A stretch of DNA of 64,000 bases from Streptomyces sp. NK08204 (lineage in GTDB: Bacteria > Actinomycetota > Actinomycetes > Streptomycetales > Streptomycetaceae), in the NCBI RefSeq assembly GCF_020400585.1, contig NZ_JAINVF010000008.1:216638-280637 (forward strand), in the 5' to 3' direction. Each line of letters opens with the position of its first letter. The first letter of the stretch is position 1. Both the position numbers and the translations under genes were made by a program. The notes beneath the pieces are model-generated. The model had not been told where the DNA came from and ran no database searches. It saw only the letters and a program-made list of their open reading frames with translations. Positions 42,126 to 51,027 of this stretch are shown one piece after another.

Positions 42126-43583
42126 TCAGCGGGTGAGCACGCCGAACTCGTTCCCGGTCCACGGGATCTGGGAGTCGACCGGAGGCTTCACGACGCGGGT
42201 GGGCGCGGTCCCGGCGACCTTGCCGCCCTTCGTGCCGACCGACCAGACCTCCGACGTGTTCGCCTGGACCGGCAGGGCGATCTCGGGCTGCCCGTCGCCG
42301 TTCAGATCCGTGACCTTGAGCAGCCTGGGGATGCGGTAGACGCCCGCGGGCCGAGGCAGGCCGGCCGTGTCGTAGCCGTAGAACGCGGCACCGGTACCGG
42401 TCACCCCCTTGGCCGAGCCCTTGAGCACGTACATGCCGCCCCCGCTGATGTAGCAGTGTTCGCAGGTGGCGTGGTTCTCGCCGGGAGCACCCACGATCAG
42501 CTCCGAGTAGCCGTCCCGGTCGAGGTCGCCCGCGGCGACATCGGCGCCGAAGCCGTCCCCCGCCTCCACGCTGCCAGGGATGCCGGTGCTGTCCTCAGTG
42601 AACACCTTCGTGCCGCGGTTCTCGTCCACGCCGCCGGAAGAGCCGTAGCTGATCTGGACCCGGCCCGCGTGGTACTCGGAATCCATGTCGTACGCCGAGT
42701 CGCCCACCGCGATGTCGCCGTACCCGTCCTTGTCGAAGTCGGCGATCACGGCGCTGTTGCCGCCCCGGACGGTGACCGGGGTCTGGCGCAGCCCGGACGC
42801 GCCGCCGAGCAGCACACGGCCTCGCCTGCGCTCCTCGCCGAGCACCACGAGGTCGTCGGTGGCGCCCTTGTTGATCCTGCCCACGGCCAGCCGCTTCTGG
42901 GCATCCGTGTAGTTGAACATGGCGCCCACGTCCACCGGCTGGACCGAGGCAGGCGAGCCGTCAGCCCTGAAGGGTCCCCGGTAGAGGCGGATCGCCATGG
43001 AGTAGCCGACGATCAGGTCGGTCTTGCCGTCTCCGGTGAAGTCGCCGGCCTTCAGCACCGTGCCGAAACCGGGTCCGGCTTCGCTGCCGGGCATCCGGGT
43101 GCCGCCCTTGAGGCCGGTGGCGCTGCCCCAGAGCAGGGTGACCTCGTCGAGGGCCTTGGAGCGCGAGGCGACCGCGAGGTCCGCGTAGCCGTCGGCGTTG
43201 AAGTCGCCCTGGGCGAGCGTCCGGCCGAACCGCTGGTCCTGACCCGCGTCGCCCGGCACGCCGGGGCTGTTCCGGGTGACGGCCTTGAGGCCGGTCCGCT
43301 GGGCGCCGTACTTCGAGCCGTACGAGACGGTGACGTAGCCGGCGTTCGGAGTCAGGACGGGGTTCCCGTCAGGACCGGCGACGTTCACCGCGCCGTCCGG
43401 GGCGCCGATCGCGAGGTCGTGGTACCCGTCACCGTTGAAATCGTCGGCGTACCGGGTGGGTGCGGGACCCGTGGTCGTGGCCTGAGCCGGGGTACCGGTG
43501 GAGACCAGCAGGCCTCCGGTGAGAGCCGTGATCGTCATGGCCGCCGCGGCGATCAAGACTGCGTGGCGGATATGGCTGCGCAC
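42126..43583 (-). CDS. Secreted FG-GAP (integrin-like beta-propeller) repeat protein
   Basis: The GTG at 43583 follows GGGGGAAC and starts a signal peptide (RHAVLIAAAAMTITALTGG, then A-Q-A near 37). The mature part of this 485-residue protein has about six to seven FG-GAP repeats, for example YADDFNGDGYHDLAIGAPDG, LAQGDFNADGYADLAVASRS, VIADFDKDGYGDIAVGDSAY and VAAGDLDRDGYSELIVGAPG. The D-x-D-x-D-G-x-x-D loops bind calcium. Such proteins form seven-bladed propellers outside the cell and may bind or hydrolyse surface polymers. No attached enzyme domain is visible. C-C pair (CEHC) sits in one loop. Confidence 0.9.
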   Translation of the reverse strand: MRSHIRHAVLIAAAAMTITALTGGLLVSTGTPAQATTTGPAPTRYADDFNGDGYHDLAIGAPDGAVNVAGPDGNPVLTPNAGYVTVSYGSKYGAQRTGLKAVTRNSPGVPGDAGQDQRFGRTLAQGDFNADGYADLAVASRSKALDEVTLLWGSATGLKGGTRMPGSEAGPGFGTVLKAGDFTGDGKTDLIVGYSMAIRLYRGPFRADGSPASVQPVDVGAMFNYTDAQKRLAVGRINKGATDDLVVLGEERRRGRVLLGGASGLRQTPVTVRGGNSAVIADFDKDGYGDIAVGDSAYDMDSEYHAGRVQISYGSSGGVDENRGTKVFTEDSTGIPGSVEAGDGFGADVAAGDLDRDGYSELIVGAPGENHATCEHCYISGGGMYVLKGSAKGVTGTGAAFYGYDTAGLPRPAGVYRIPRLLKVTDLNGDGQPEIALPVQANTSEVWSVGTKGGKVAGTAPTRVVKPPVDSQIPWTGNEFGVLTR

Positions 43584-44091
43584 GTCAGTTCCCCCATACA
43601 AGAAATCGATCGATATGACCTCCAAGACCCCTGACAGGCGAGAACGGTTGTGCGGATCTTTGTGTCGCACTTTCCGTCACACGACACCGGCGTACCGCGG
43701 TTTCCCGGCAACTCACGCTCCTCCACCGGATGCCCCGCCCCACAGCGGCCGTGTTTTCAGCGGGTCGACCTTCGCCCACGAGCTCGGGTACGCGCCGGCG
43801 ACCCTCACCGCCAATCAGGCCGCATACGTCCTCCTCACGACCTACGACCTACGATCTTTTCGGCCTGGACGACCGCGACGGGCACTTCCGGTGGTGCGCA
43901 GAACAGCTACGCCGCAACGCCGTGTTCAGCGCCTGATGCGGGCGTATCCGGTGGCGACGGCGCGGTGCCTCTTGAGGGCGGCCCCCCTTGATCGCGTCTG
44001 CCTCGGTCTCCCCGTGTCATGCGTGCCTCAGAGCCGCGGTGGCGCCCCTGTCATCCGTATGCAGGCGTGTTCGCCGGTGGAAGGCGCGGCC
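43584..44091. other. Gene-free stretch
   Basis: The left part is the promoter side of the FG-GAP gene. Near 43765-43940 the plus strand gives fragments (GYAPATLTANQAAYVL and RDGHFRWCAEQLRRNAVF) that could be remnants of a decayed gene, but no family is certain. Confidence 0.4.
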
Positions 44092-44469
44092 CTACTGGAC
44101 CGTCACGATGATGTATGTGGGATCGCCCGAGAGGTCGACATTGATGGTTGATGGGGCCTTGTAGCTCCAGCCGCCGAGTTCTTCGAAGTGGACGATCCCG
44201 ATTTCCTCGTTGGTGTTCGCGTTGATCACCTTGAGGTCGAAGGTGGAGGTCACGTCGAAGCAGTCACCGCTGTTCTTGGTCTCGATGTACTGCCCATTGC
44301 TGTTCGGGAAGGTCTGGCCGGAATCGATGACCTGGTCGTTGAAGACTGAGAGGTCGGAGCCGGGGGCGCTGCCCTGGCCGTGGTCGTACATGCAGGTGAC
44401 GTTGTCGATGAACGTTCGCACGGGGTCCGCGTTGTCGTTCGTGACCATCATCATTGCGCTGTTACCCAT
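44092..44469 (-). CDS. Small beta-rich protein of unknown family
   Basis: The 125-residue protein starts at ATG 44469. Its composition is unlike its neighbours: rich in N, D, T and S with few R and A, and the G+C is lower. It begins GNSAMMMVTNDNADPVRTFI and shows alternating strands (DCFDVTSTFDLKVINANT, IGIVHFEELGGWSYKAPS, YIIVTVQ at the end). This looks like an all-beta sandwich such as an aegerolysin, lectin or inclusion-body protein, but I cannot assign one. It has no signal peptide. Two cysteines (VTCMY, GDCFD) could be paired. The A+T-rich, asparagine-rich composition suggests horizontal gain. Confidence 0.65.
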   Translation of the reverse strand: MGNSAMMMVTNDNADPVRTFIDNVTCMYDHGQGSAPGSDLSVFNDQVIDSGQTFPNSNGQYIETKNSGDCFDVTSTFDLKVINANTNEEIGIVHFEELGGWSYKAPSTINVDLSGDPTYIIVTVQ

Positions 44470-44876
44470 GGCGGAAGCCCTTCTGGTCGGGGAAACGGAA
44501 TGGCATGAGGCGAAAGGCCGGTGCCGCGTGTCGATCGTCACACAGTCCTTCAACCTGCGCTCTCTCGCTGGTCCGACCAGGTCACAACTGACCAATCGTT
44601 CCGTAAGATCCTGGTCGTGCGGGACTACTGGCGATCTCCGCGCGGTGTTGCCGGACGTTCGAGGCCACAGTTCAGGCCACACCCACACCGCGACATCACG
44701 ACTGGAAGCGCAGGAGATTCGGGCCTGCCACAGAGCGATGACGACGAGAGAACCAGTACCCGACTGGCCGTCTGGGGCTGCCTTGCCGGGTTGGGCCTGG
44801 CCCTGGCCATTCCGGTGTACATACTGGCGGCTGTCCTCCTCTTTGGGATGCCAACCCCATAGATCTGTCGGTTGCT
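44470..44876. other. Intergenic region before the IS5 remnant
   Basis: Contains the upstream region of the small minus-strand protein; a plus-strand frame ends in a membrane-like stretch (LGLALAIPVYILAAVLLFGM, about 44790-44860) that might be a short membrane peptide but lacks a convincing start. Confidence 0.4.
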
Positions 44877-45440
44877 AGCGGCACGTCATTGCGGGTTGAA
44901 GCACCGTTCCACACGTTGCGCCGCTTGTAGGTGTCGCGGGCGAAGGCCGGGGGCCGTCCACCGCGGCTGCCACGCCGGAGGCGGTTGCGGACCCGGTCGG
45001 CCCGCTCGGGAATGGTGTGGCTGATCCCGCGCCACCGCAGTCGGCTGCGGATCGCCCTGGAGCTGCAGCCGTTGTCGCTGGGTGCGGCGCACTGGGATCG
45101 CTTCCGTCCGAGGCCGGGGTGCGGAGAGCCGGTCTGCGGAGCCGGGCGCGGACAATGGTGGAGTCGACTGACACCAGCCAGTCGATGCCGCCGCGGGCGG
45201 CGTCCGCCTTTGCCTGGGCGGCGCGGAGTATCCGCTCCCGCGGAAAGGGTGTGCAGCGTGGCCCACGGCCCGTGCCGCTCGGTCACGTCCCGACAGGCCG
45301 CTCCGTACGGAACTTCCACACGATCCCGTTGAGGACCCTGGACTTCGCCCAGAAGCGGACAGCAGGCGCCGCTCACGAAGCACAACCGCACTGATCAACC
45401 GGCGTCGGTCCTCGCTACCGGACCTCGTTGAAATGAGGTG
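44877..45440 (-). mobile_element. IS5-family transposase pseudogene
   Basis: The minus strand gives, in different frames, GRDVTERHGPWATLHTL-like N-terminal motif (CRDVTERHGPWATLHTL), WLVSVDSTIVRARLRRPA with the first catalytic aspartate, and SRAIRSRLRWRGISHTIPER followed by ADRVRNRLRRGSRGGRPPAF and TYKRRNV. They cover most of an IS5-type DDE transposase, but several frameshifts break it and the end (VVERCFN onward) is corrupt. It sits between the small beta protein and the carboxypeptidase gene. Confidence 0.75.
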
Positions 45441-45474
45441 ATCAGAAGTCGACCAGGCCCCTAACCTGGGCAGC

Positions 45475-46521
45475 ATGACGTTGCCTGCGTATCCCCAGAA
45501 GCCCGTGCCCGGTGACCGTATAGCGATCATCTCGCCAGCGTCCGGCCTGCCGGGGCTCTTTCCCCTTCCATACGAGTTGGGGCTCAAGCGGCTGCGCGAG
45601 GATTTCGGCCTAGAACCGGTGGAATACCCAACGACACGCAAAATGGGCTCCACTCCCAAGGAGCGAGCCGACGACATCCACGCCGCGTTCGCCGATCCCA
45701 CGGTGAAAGCGGTGATGGCAACCATCGGCGGTGACGACCAGATCACCGTGCTTCCTTTTCTGGACCGCGAGTTGATCCGCGCCAACCCCAAACCTTTCTT
45801 CGGAACAAGCGACAACACCAACCTGCTGGTCTTCCTGCACAACCTGGGCATTGTTGCCTACCACGGCGCGTGCCTGATGACCGAGATCGGCCGCCCGTAC
45901 GCACTCCACCCCTTGACCGCTGATTCGGTACGCGCGGCCTTGTTCACCTCGGGCCCGTACGAGCTCCGCCCCGCCAAGCACTACCGTGACACCGATCGTG
46001 ACTGGGCCGACCCTGCCACGTTCGACATGGAACCGGACTCGCAGCCCGCCGACGGCTGGATCTGGCATCAGCCCGACCAACGCATCGAGGGCCGTGCCTG
46101 GGGCGGCAACCTGGAAATCCTGTCATGGCTGCTGATGGCCGACCGTGAGATCGCACGCGACCCAGCCGCGTACGAAGGCGGTGTGCTGTTCCTCGAGACG
46201 TCGGAGGAGATGCCCAGCGGGGAGAACGTCTTCCGCATCTTGCGCAACATGGGGGAGCGGGGCCTGCTGGCGAGCTTCCCGGCCCTGTTGATGGGCCGTG
46301 CCAAGGCATGGTCCTTTGAGCAGCCGAACAAAGCGGAGGACAAGCGTCGCTACACCACTGAGCAGCGGGAAGCCGTGCTGCGCGCGCTGGCGACGTATGC
46401 CCCTGAGACCATGGCGGTGTTCGATGTCGACTTCGGGCACACGGATCCCCAACTGGTGATCCCGTACGGCGGATCGGTCAGTGTCGACGGTCCGGCGCGG
46501 CGTATCACGGTGACGTACTGA
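45475..46521 (+). CDS. S66-family LD-carboxypeptidase/MccF-like serine peptidase
   Basis: The 348-residue protein has the S66 triad. The nucleophile serine is in KPFFGTSDNTNLLVFLHN (near 113-130; S118 region), the glutamate in GGVLFLETSEEMPSGEN (near 240) and the histidine in FDVDFGHTDPQLVIPYGG (near 320). The start RIAIISPASGLPG is typical. The family includes LD-carboxypeptidases of cell-wall recycling and MccF, which destroys microcin C and related Trojan-horse antibiotics. The length and the E-T-S-E-E-x-P motif point to the MccF-like branch. It is preceded by IS remnants and has a dyad just after the stop. Confidence 0.9.
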   Translation: MTLPAYPQKPVPGDRIAIISPASGLPGLFPLPYELGLKRLREDFGLEPVEYPTTRKMGSTPKERADDIHAAFADPTVKAVMATIGGDDQITVLPFLDRELIRANPKPFFGTSDNTNLLVFLHNLGIVAYHGACLMTEIGRPYALHPLTADSVRAALFTSGPYELRPAKHYRDTDRDWADPATFDMEPDSQPADGWIWHQPDQRIEGRAWGGNLEILSWLLMADREIARDPAAYEGGVLFLETSEEMPSGENVFRILRNMGERGLLASFPALLMGRAKAWSFEQPNKAEDKRRYTTEQREAVLRALATYAPETMAVFDVDFGHTDPQLVIPYGGSVSVDGPARRITVTY

Positions 46522-46529
46522 CGGCACTG

Positions 46530-46547
46530 GTGATCACACATGATCAC
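46530..46547. repeat. GTGATCA inverted repeat
   Basis: GTGATCA and TGATCAC flank a 4-base centre (CACA), starting nine bases after the carboxypeptidase stop. It may be a regulator site or a weak terminator hairpin. Confidence 0.5.
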
Positions 46548-46690
46548 ATGTCAGCCGGCGCCGCGTTCAGGGGATCTCCAGCGGATCGCGGCCGGTCGGC
46601 AGGATTCGCAGCAGATCCGAATCTGCAGTGATCGAGCTGCCGAGCGCTGGTGCAACGACGGCTGCGGCCCACCCGTGATCATCGTGAGGT

Positions 46691-47150
46691 GTGTGGACTG
46701 ACGATGAGGCGGTGGCCACAGGTCACAGCGTAACGACTGCCCGCCGGCAGGCGATGTTCGCGGGTCTGATGAGCCGGGAGGGCCGCTTCACGCGGGTCGA
46801 ACCCCGGTATCGCGCACGGCAGTTGGTGCTCGGACTCCTGGCGGACCTGCCGCGCAAGAGATCGCCGCGGTCTCCAGCACTGAACGCGTCCCCACCCCGG
46901 CCGGACGTCAGCGCGCCGACTGCCTGGCCAAGGAAATTCCCGAGCGGGCCTGGCAGAAGCTGTCCGCCGGAATGGGCGCGAAAGGCCATCGCTGGTACGA
47001 CTGGGTGCAGGTCGCCATCAGCGCATCCGGCCTGGCGGGCCATCGACAGCTTCTGATTCGCCGCAACCGCGGCACCGGCGAACTCGCCTATCACCGCTGC
47101 TGTGCGGCCAGCCCAGTGCCGCTCTCCTTCACGTGCCGGCGTCACCCACA
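46691..47150 (+). mobile_element. IS701-family transposase remnant
   Basis: The plus strand gives GRFTRVEPRYRARQLVLGLLADLPRK (the start of IS701-type transposases, usually VEPR-x-RA-x-x-YVLGLLAGLPRKN), then after a large internal deletion AGMGAKGHRWYDWVQVAIS and LLIRRNRGTGELAYHRCC, matching the later GEGAKG-x-R-x-YDWA and LIRRN-x-x-TGELA-x-Y motifs. A frameshift separates the parts. Inactive. The rest of 46522-47473 shows nothing else. Confidence 0.75.
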
Positions 47151-47473
47151 ACCGTGCGGGCGATTCGGCGCCCCTGGAACCACCCGCTGGAACGGCTCCC
47201 GCGGCTCATCCGGCACCAGCTGCTCAACCGGTCCCCGCCCCGGGAGACCGACGAGAGACCAATCGAGATGACCTGTGGACCAGCGGCGTACCCGGAAGCT
47301 CTGAGTTCGCTCTGAGCCTGGTGGCGAATACTTGAACGACGCATGACAGATCATCTAGCGTCCCGGAACGCAAGCCCGCATCACCCCTCGTGGTGTCGCC
47401 ACGTTTGCCGCCTGGCCAGCGGCTTTTTGCACAGCCTTCCCGTTCCTCCCCATCTGTCGAGAAGGGCACCACC

Positions 47474-48445
47474 GTGCTTCGTTCTGCACTTGTCGCCGGC
47501 TGCGCCACCGCGCTGGCCGCCGCAAGTCTCGCCGTAGCCGCCCCGGCGGGCGCCAGCGAGTTCGCTCCCCACCACATGAACCCCCACACGGCGGCTTCGA
47601 CCTCCACCACCAGCAGCAGCCCGCTCGCCTACAAGGGCGGCAATGTGGTCACCAGCCCCACCGTCTACATCGTCTACTGGGGCAGCCAGTGGGGCAGCGG
47701 CTCCACCATCACCAACGACCCGTCGGGCGAGGCCCCGCTGCAGCTGAGCTTCTTCCAGCACGCCTACGGCAGCGGCGACACCTGGTCCACCTCCATGACC
47801 CAGTACTGCCAGGGCGTCGCGACCGGCACCACCAACTGCAACGGCGCCGGCACCCCGGTCGGCCACCCGGCCTCCAACCCGGTCGGCGGCACCTGGCTCG
47901 ACAGCGGCGTCACCGTCCCGAGCTCGCCCAGCTCCTCGCAGATCGCCACGGAGGCGCAGCGCGCCGCCACGCACTTCGGCGTCTCCGGAGACAACGTCCA
48001 GATCATCGTCGACGTGCCGCACGGCATCTCGCCCCAGGGCTTCAAGCGCCAGTACTGCGCCTGGCACGACCACACCACGGTCAACGGCGCGGACCTGCCC
48101 TACACCAACATGCCGTACATCAGCGACGCGGGCTCCGGCTGCGGCGCGAACTTCGTCGCCACCGGCTCGAGCGGCGTGAACGGTGCGACCGAGGGCGTCA
48201 CCATCGTCGGCGGCCACGAGTACGGCGAGACGCTGACCGACCCGGCGCCGAGCAGCGGCTGGGTCGACGGCGGCGGCTCCGAGAACGGTGACAAGTGCGC
48301 CTGGATCTCCAGTGGCCAGGGCGCGTCCTCGATCATCAGCATGAACGGCGCCAACTTCGCCGTGCAGTCGCTGTGGAGCAACAACTTCAACAACAACGCC
48401 GGTGGGTGCGTGACCCACTACACCAGCCCGACCAACCAGGGCTGA
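47474..48445 (+). CDS. Secreted protein with HEYGE-type metal motif (putative extracellular peptidase)
   Basis: The GTG at 47474 follows GAGAAGGG. The 323-residue product has a signal peptide (LRSALVAGCATALAAASLAV, A-G-A near 27). The mature protein is serine/threonine/asparagine-rich. It contains TSPTVYIVYWGSQWGSG (near 60-76), a GTWLDSGVTVP segment, a QYCAWHDHTTVNG part and the motif VTIVGGHEYGETLTDPAPSS near 250-269, then ENGDKCAWIS. H-E-x-x-E-x-x-T-D-P resembles zinc peptidase-like sites and also the conserved region of plant phosphate-induced (EXORDIUM) proteins. Four cysteines may form disulfides. Extracellular action is clear; enzymatic role is inferred. Confidence 0.75.
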   Translation: MLRSALVAGCATALAAASLAVAAPAGASEFAPHHMNPHTAASTSTTSSSPLAYKGGNVVTSPTVYIVYWGSQWGSGSTITNDPSGEAPLQLSFFQHAYGSGDTWSTSMTQYCQGVATGTTNCNGAGTPVGHPASNPVGGTWLDSGVTVPSSPSSSQIATEAQRAATHFGVSGDNVQIIVDVPHGISPQGFKRQYCAWHDHTTVNGADLPYTNMPYISDAGSGCGANFVATGSSGVNGATEGVTIVGGHEYGETLTDPAPSSGWVDGGGSENGDKCAWISSGQGASSIISMNGANFAVQSLWSNNFNNNAGGCVTHYTSPTNQG

Positions 48446-48458
48446 CGCCACACCAGCC

Positions 48459-48507
48459 GCCGCAGGCCGAGTCCGACACCCTCCCCGGGCCGGACTCGGC
48501 CTGCGGC
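48459..48507 (+). terminator. Long hairpin after the secreted-protein gene
   Basis: A perfect inverted repeat of 17 bp (GCCGCAGGCCGAGTCCG and its complement at 48491-48507) with a 15-base loop starts 14 bases after the stop codon. It is the strongest terminator-like structure in the window. Confidence 0.8.
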
Positions 48508-48527
48508 CGTATTCCGAGGAGCCTGCC

Positions 48528-48944
48528 GTGAACCGTGCCCTGCGCACCGCCCCGCTCGCGCTGGTGGCCCTGCTCTCCGCATGCAGCAGCCCCGCGCCCG
48601 CGGCGGCGCCGCACCCCTCGCCGACCGTGCTGCCCGCGTGCACGAAGCTGCCGGCCCCCGCACTGCCGCACTCCGCAGGGCAACTGACGGAACGGCAGAA
48701 CGGCGTCTATTGCCTGCCACGCGGCGGGCGGGTGGACGTCTTCCTCACGGCGGCGAAGAGGAGTGACCTGTGGCACCCGGTGAAGGCCTCGGGGAGCGTG
48801 CTCACCCCGACGAGCACGGGTGTGATGACGGCGCCCCTCGACGTGAGGCCCGCGATGTTCGTCGGGGCCGAGGAGGGCACGGCGGTGCTCACCAGCTCCA
48901 CGCCGTCCGGCTCGACCTGGCGGGCCACCATCGTGGTCAAATAG
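48528..48944 (+). CDS. Small lipoprotein
   Basis: The 138-residue protein starts at GTG 48528 after GAGGAG. It has a clear lipoprotein signal (ALRTAPLALVALLSACSSPA is approximate; the lipobox LSAC places the acylated cysteine at about residue 19), then a proline/alanine-rich linker and a small beta-rich domain with CTKLPAPALP and VYCLPRGGRVDVFLTAA, where two cysteines may be bonded. The end, GSTWRATIVVK, looks like a last beta strand. It is anchored outside the membrane. Function unknown. The hairpin upstream separates it from the secreted-protein gene. Confidence 0.75.
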   Translation: MNRALRTAPLALVALLSACSSPAPAAAPHPSPTVLPACTKLPAPALPHSAGQLTERQNGVYCLPRGGRVDVFLTAAKRSDLWHPVKASGSVLTPTSTGVMTAPLDVRPAMFVGAEEGTAVLTSSTPSGSTWRATIVVK

Positions 48945-49405
48945 AGATGTCGGTCTCGGCACCCTCGTCGCGGACGCCCAGTACACCGGCCGGCCGCCAG
49001 ATCGTGCAGCCGGATCACCTCATGGACGTACATGGCACCCGGCGGAGTCGCCACCAGCCGCGTCAGTCATCGCCCGGCTGCCTGATCGTCATGAACCAGC
49101 TGCCGCTGTCCCCAGGCCGATGCGGGTGACGAGCTGCACGTGGCGGAGCTGGTGAGGGCTGCCGCCGCGCGGTCCTCCGTGGTCGGCCCCGCACCGTGCG
49201 GGGCGGGGCCAGGCACAGCAGGCCGGTCACGGTGATCCCGGTCTGCCGCATCCACGGCATGGCACGTTCACCACGCTGCGACCGTGACCGGCCCCTACGG
49301 TGTAACGGGGAGGATCCCAACGCCCGTGTGGGGACGCGCCTGTCGACGAACGGTGCGGCGCTCACCGCTCTGGGCTGACCCGGCGACTTTGGAGGCCGAC
49401 CGATC
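48945..49405. other. Intergenic region with a 19-bp dyad
   Basis: No gene is certain. At 49186-49204 there is a near-perfect dyad, GCCCCGCAC-C-GTGCGGGGC, which could be an operator for a regulator of the MFS gene. GGAGG lies about 10 bases before the MFS start. Confidence 0.5.
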
Positions 49406-50830
49406 GTGCCCGTTTCAACCGCGCCGACGCAGGGTGCCCGCTTACTCACGGCATTGGCCGGGGCTCAGCTGCTGGTGGCGCTCGACTTCTCCATCATCTA
49501 CGTCGCGCTGCCCGACATCGGGACGAGCCTCCAGTTCTCCGCGGTCGCGCTGCAGTGGATCGTGAGCGCGTACGCGATCTTCTTCGCCGGTTTCCTGCTG
49601 CTGGGCGGGCAGTTGTCGGACGCCTTCGGCGCCGGCCGGGTGTACCTCACCGCTCAGCTGCTCTTTGCCGCGTCCTCGATCGGTGCCGCGCTCGCGTCTT
49701 CCGCGGCGCCACTGATCGCCGCACGTGTCGGGCAGGGGATGGCCGCGGCCCTGCTGGTGCCGGCGACGCTGGGCCTGCTCAGCTCCGCCTACCCGGCAGG
49801 ACCCGAGCGCGACCGGGCCGTGAGTGTGTGGGGCACCACGGGGGCGGTCGGGCTGGCCCTCGGTGTCACGGCCGGCGGAGGCATCCTTGCCGTGGCCTCC
49901 TGGCAGTGGGTCTTCTGGATCAACATCCCCATCGTGGCGGTCTGCCTGCTCGCCGCCGGGAACGCGATCCGTTCCACCGCGGCCGGGGCACGAGTTCCCG
50001 TCGCCACCACGGCCACGCTCTCGGCCTGTACCGCGGTCGTGGCACTTGTCGGTGCCTTCACGGAACTCTCCCGCTCCAAGCCGGCCCTCTCCGTCGTCGC
50101 CGCCGCACTGGGGGTGGCGGTCCTGGCAGGAGGGTTCCTCATACTCAGCCAGAAAAGACGCAGACCGCTGGTGCCCCCGGCCCTGCTGCGAGTGCGGACC
50201 CTGCAAGTGGCCTGTCTTGTCGCCGCGTTGTACATGGCAAGCTTCGGGGCCGAGTTCTACCTCGTCACGCTCTACCTCCAAAAGGTCCGGGACTACAGCG
50301 CGTTCGCCGCGGGCATGGCCTTCCTCCCGCTGGCCGGGACCATCACCGTGGGGAACACGGTGGCGGGCAGGCTGGCCGGCCGGATGCCGTTGGAACGGCT
50401 GCTGTCCGCGGCCTTCGTCACCGGTGCGGCCGGCCTCCTGGTGCTCGCCCTGGCCGTCGCCGCCGAGGGCGGATACACGCAGGGCATCCTGCCAGGGCTG
50501 CTGCTCAGCGGTCTCGGGCAGGGCACGGCGTTCACCGGGATGTTCATCACCGGGACCCGCGATCTCCCGCAGACGAGCAACGCGACCGGGAGCGCCCTCG
50601 TGACAACGGCACAGTACATCGGTGGCTCCATCGGCCTGGCGCTGCTGGTTCTGCTCCACGGCGAGCAGCCGACAGCCCCGGACTTCGTCCGAACTTTCTG
50701 CGTCACCGCGGTCATCGCCACGGCAGCCGCGCCGTCGACGCTGTTCCTCCTCAGCCGTACGGCGCCGCCGCCCGTGCCGGTGTCCCGACCGCACCAGTCT
50801 TCCGAGCACAGCACCCGGGGGCGCCGATGA
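49406..50830 (+). CDS. MFS drug exporter (DHA2-like, 14 membrane segments), TTA-containing
   Basis: The 474-residue protein has 14 predicted membrane segments and DHA2 signatures: LLVALDFSIIYVALPDIGTS near 22-41 (motif D1), QWIVSAYAIFFAGFLLLGGQ, then SDAFGAGRVYL (motif A, normally GrlaDrfGrr), and WVFWINIPIVAV near 170. It would export drug-like compounds with proton exchange. Codon 13 is TTA (in context CGC TTA CTC), so full translation should need the bldA tRNA and be tied to development. Its stop overlaps the next ORF (ATGA). No adjacent regulator gene is visible. Confidence 0.9.
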   Translation: MPVSTAPTQGARLLTALAGAQLLVALDFSIIYVALPDIGTSLQFSAVALQWIVSAYAIFFAGFLLLGGQLSDAFGAGRVYLTAQLLFAASSIGAALASSAAPLIAARVGQGMAAALLVPATLGLLSSAYPAGPERDRAVSVWGTTGAVGLALGVTAGGGILAVASWQWVFWINIPIVAVCLLAAGNAIRSTAAGARVPVATTATLSACTAVVALVGAFTELSRSKPALSVVAAALGVAVLAGGFLILSQKRRRPLVPPALLRVRTLQVACLVAALYMASFGAEFYLVTLYLQKVRDYSAFAAGMAFLPLAGTITVGNTVAGRLAGRMPLERLLSAAFVTGAAGLLVLALAVAAEGGYTQGILPGLLLSGLGQGTAFTGMFITGTRDLPQTSNATGSALVTTAQYIGGSIGLALLVLLHGEQPTAPDFVRTFCVTAVIATAAAPSTLFLLSRTAPPPVPVSRPHQSSEHSTRGRR

Positions 50831-51027
50831 ACGCCGCCCGCTTACTCGACAGCGCCGGGCCTCCGCCGGCCCGGCAAACGGCTGATGACTTCGAGAGGGA
50901 GCACGACACGTACGTCAGCCACCCGGCCCACTTCGGCCCCGAACTTCCGGAGTCGCTGCACGCCCCCGGGGGCTCGGCCGGACAACATACGTGTGGCATC
51001 CGACAGCCGCTGGAGCGATCGAGCTGA
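50827..51027 (+). CDS. Short ORF coupled to the MFS gene, TTA-containing, possibly truncated
   Basis: A 66-codon ORF begins in an ATGA overlap with the MFS stop. Codon 6 is TTA, again in CGC TTA CTC. The first 50 codons look coding (good third-position bias; TADDFEREHDTYVSHPAHFG), then the bias weakens. Another frame beginning at about 50991 (WHPTAAGAIELMDAVTAVA) looks more coding-like for the next 40 codons, so a frameshift may have broken a longer gene of up to about 130 codons. I do not recognise the family. Confidence 0.4.
   Translation: MNAARLLDSAGPPPARQTADDFEREHDTYVSHPAHFGPELPESLHAPGGSAGQHTCGIRQPLERSS

Noticed and set aside
43730..43936. Plus-strand fragments in the gap before the small beta protein
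   Set aside because: They look slightly protein-like, perhaps a decayed mobile-element gene, but no conserved motif allows a call.
49063..49264. Short minus-strand ORF before the MFS gene
   Set aside because: No ribosome binding site, no homology known, and it spans a dyad that is better explained as a regulatory site.
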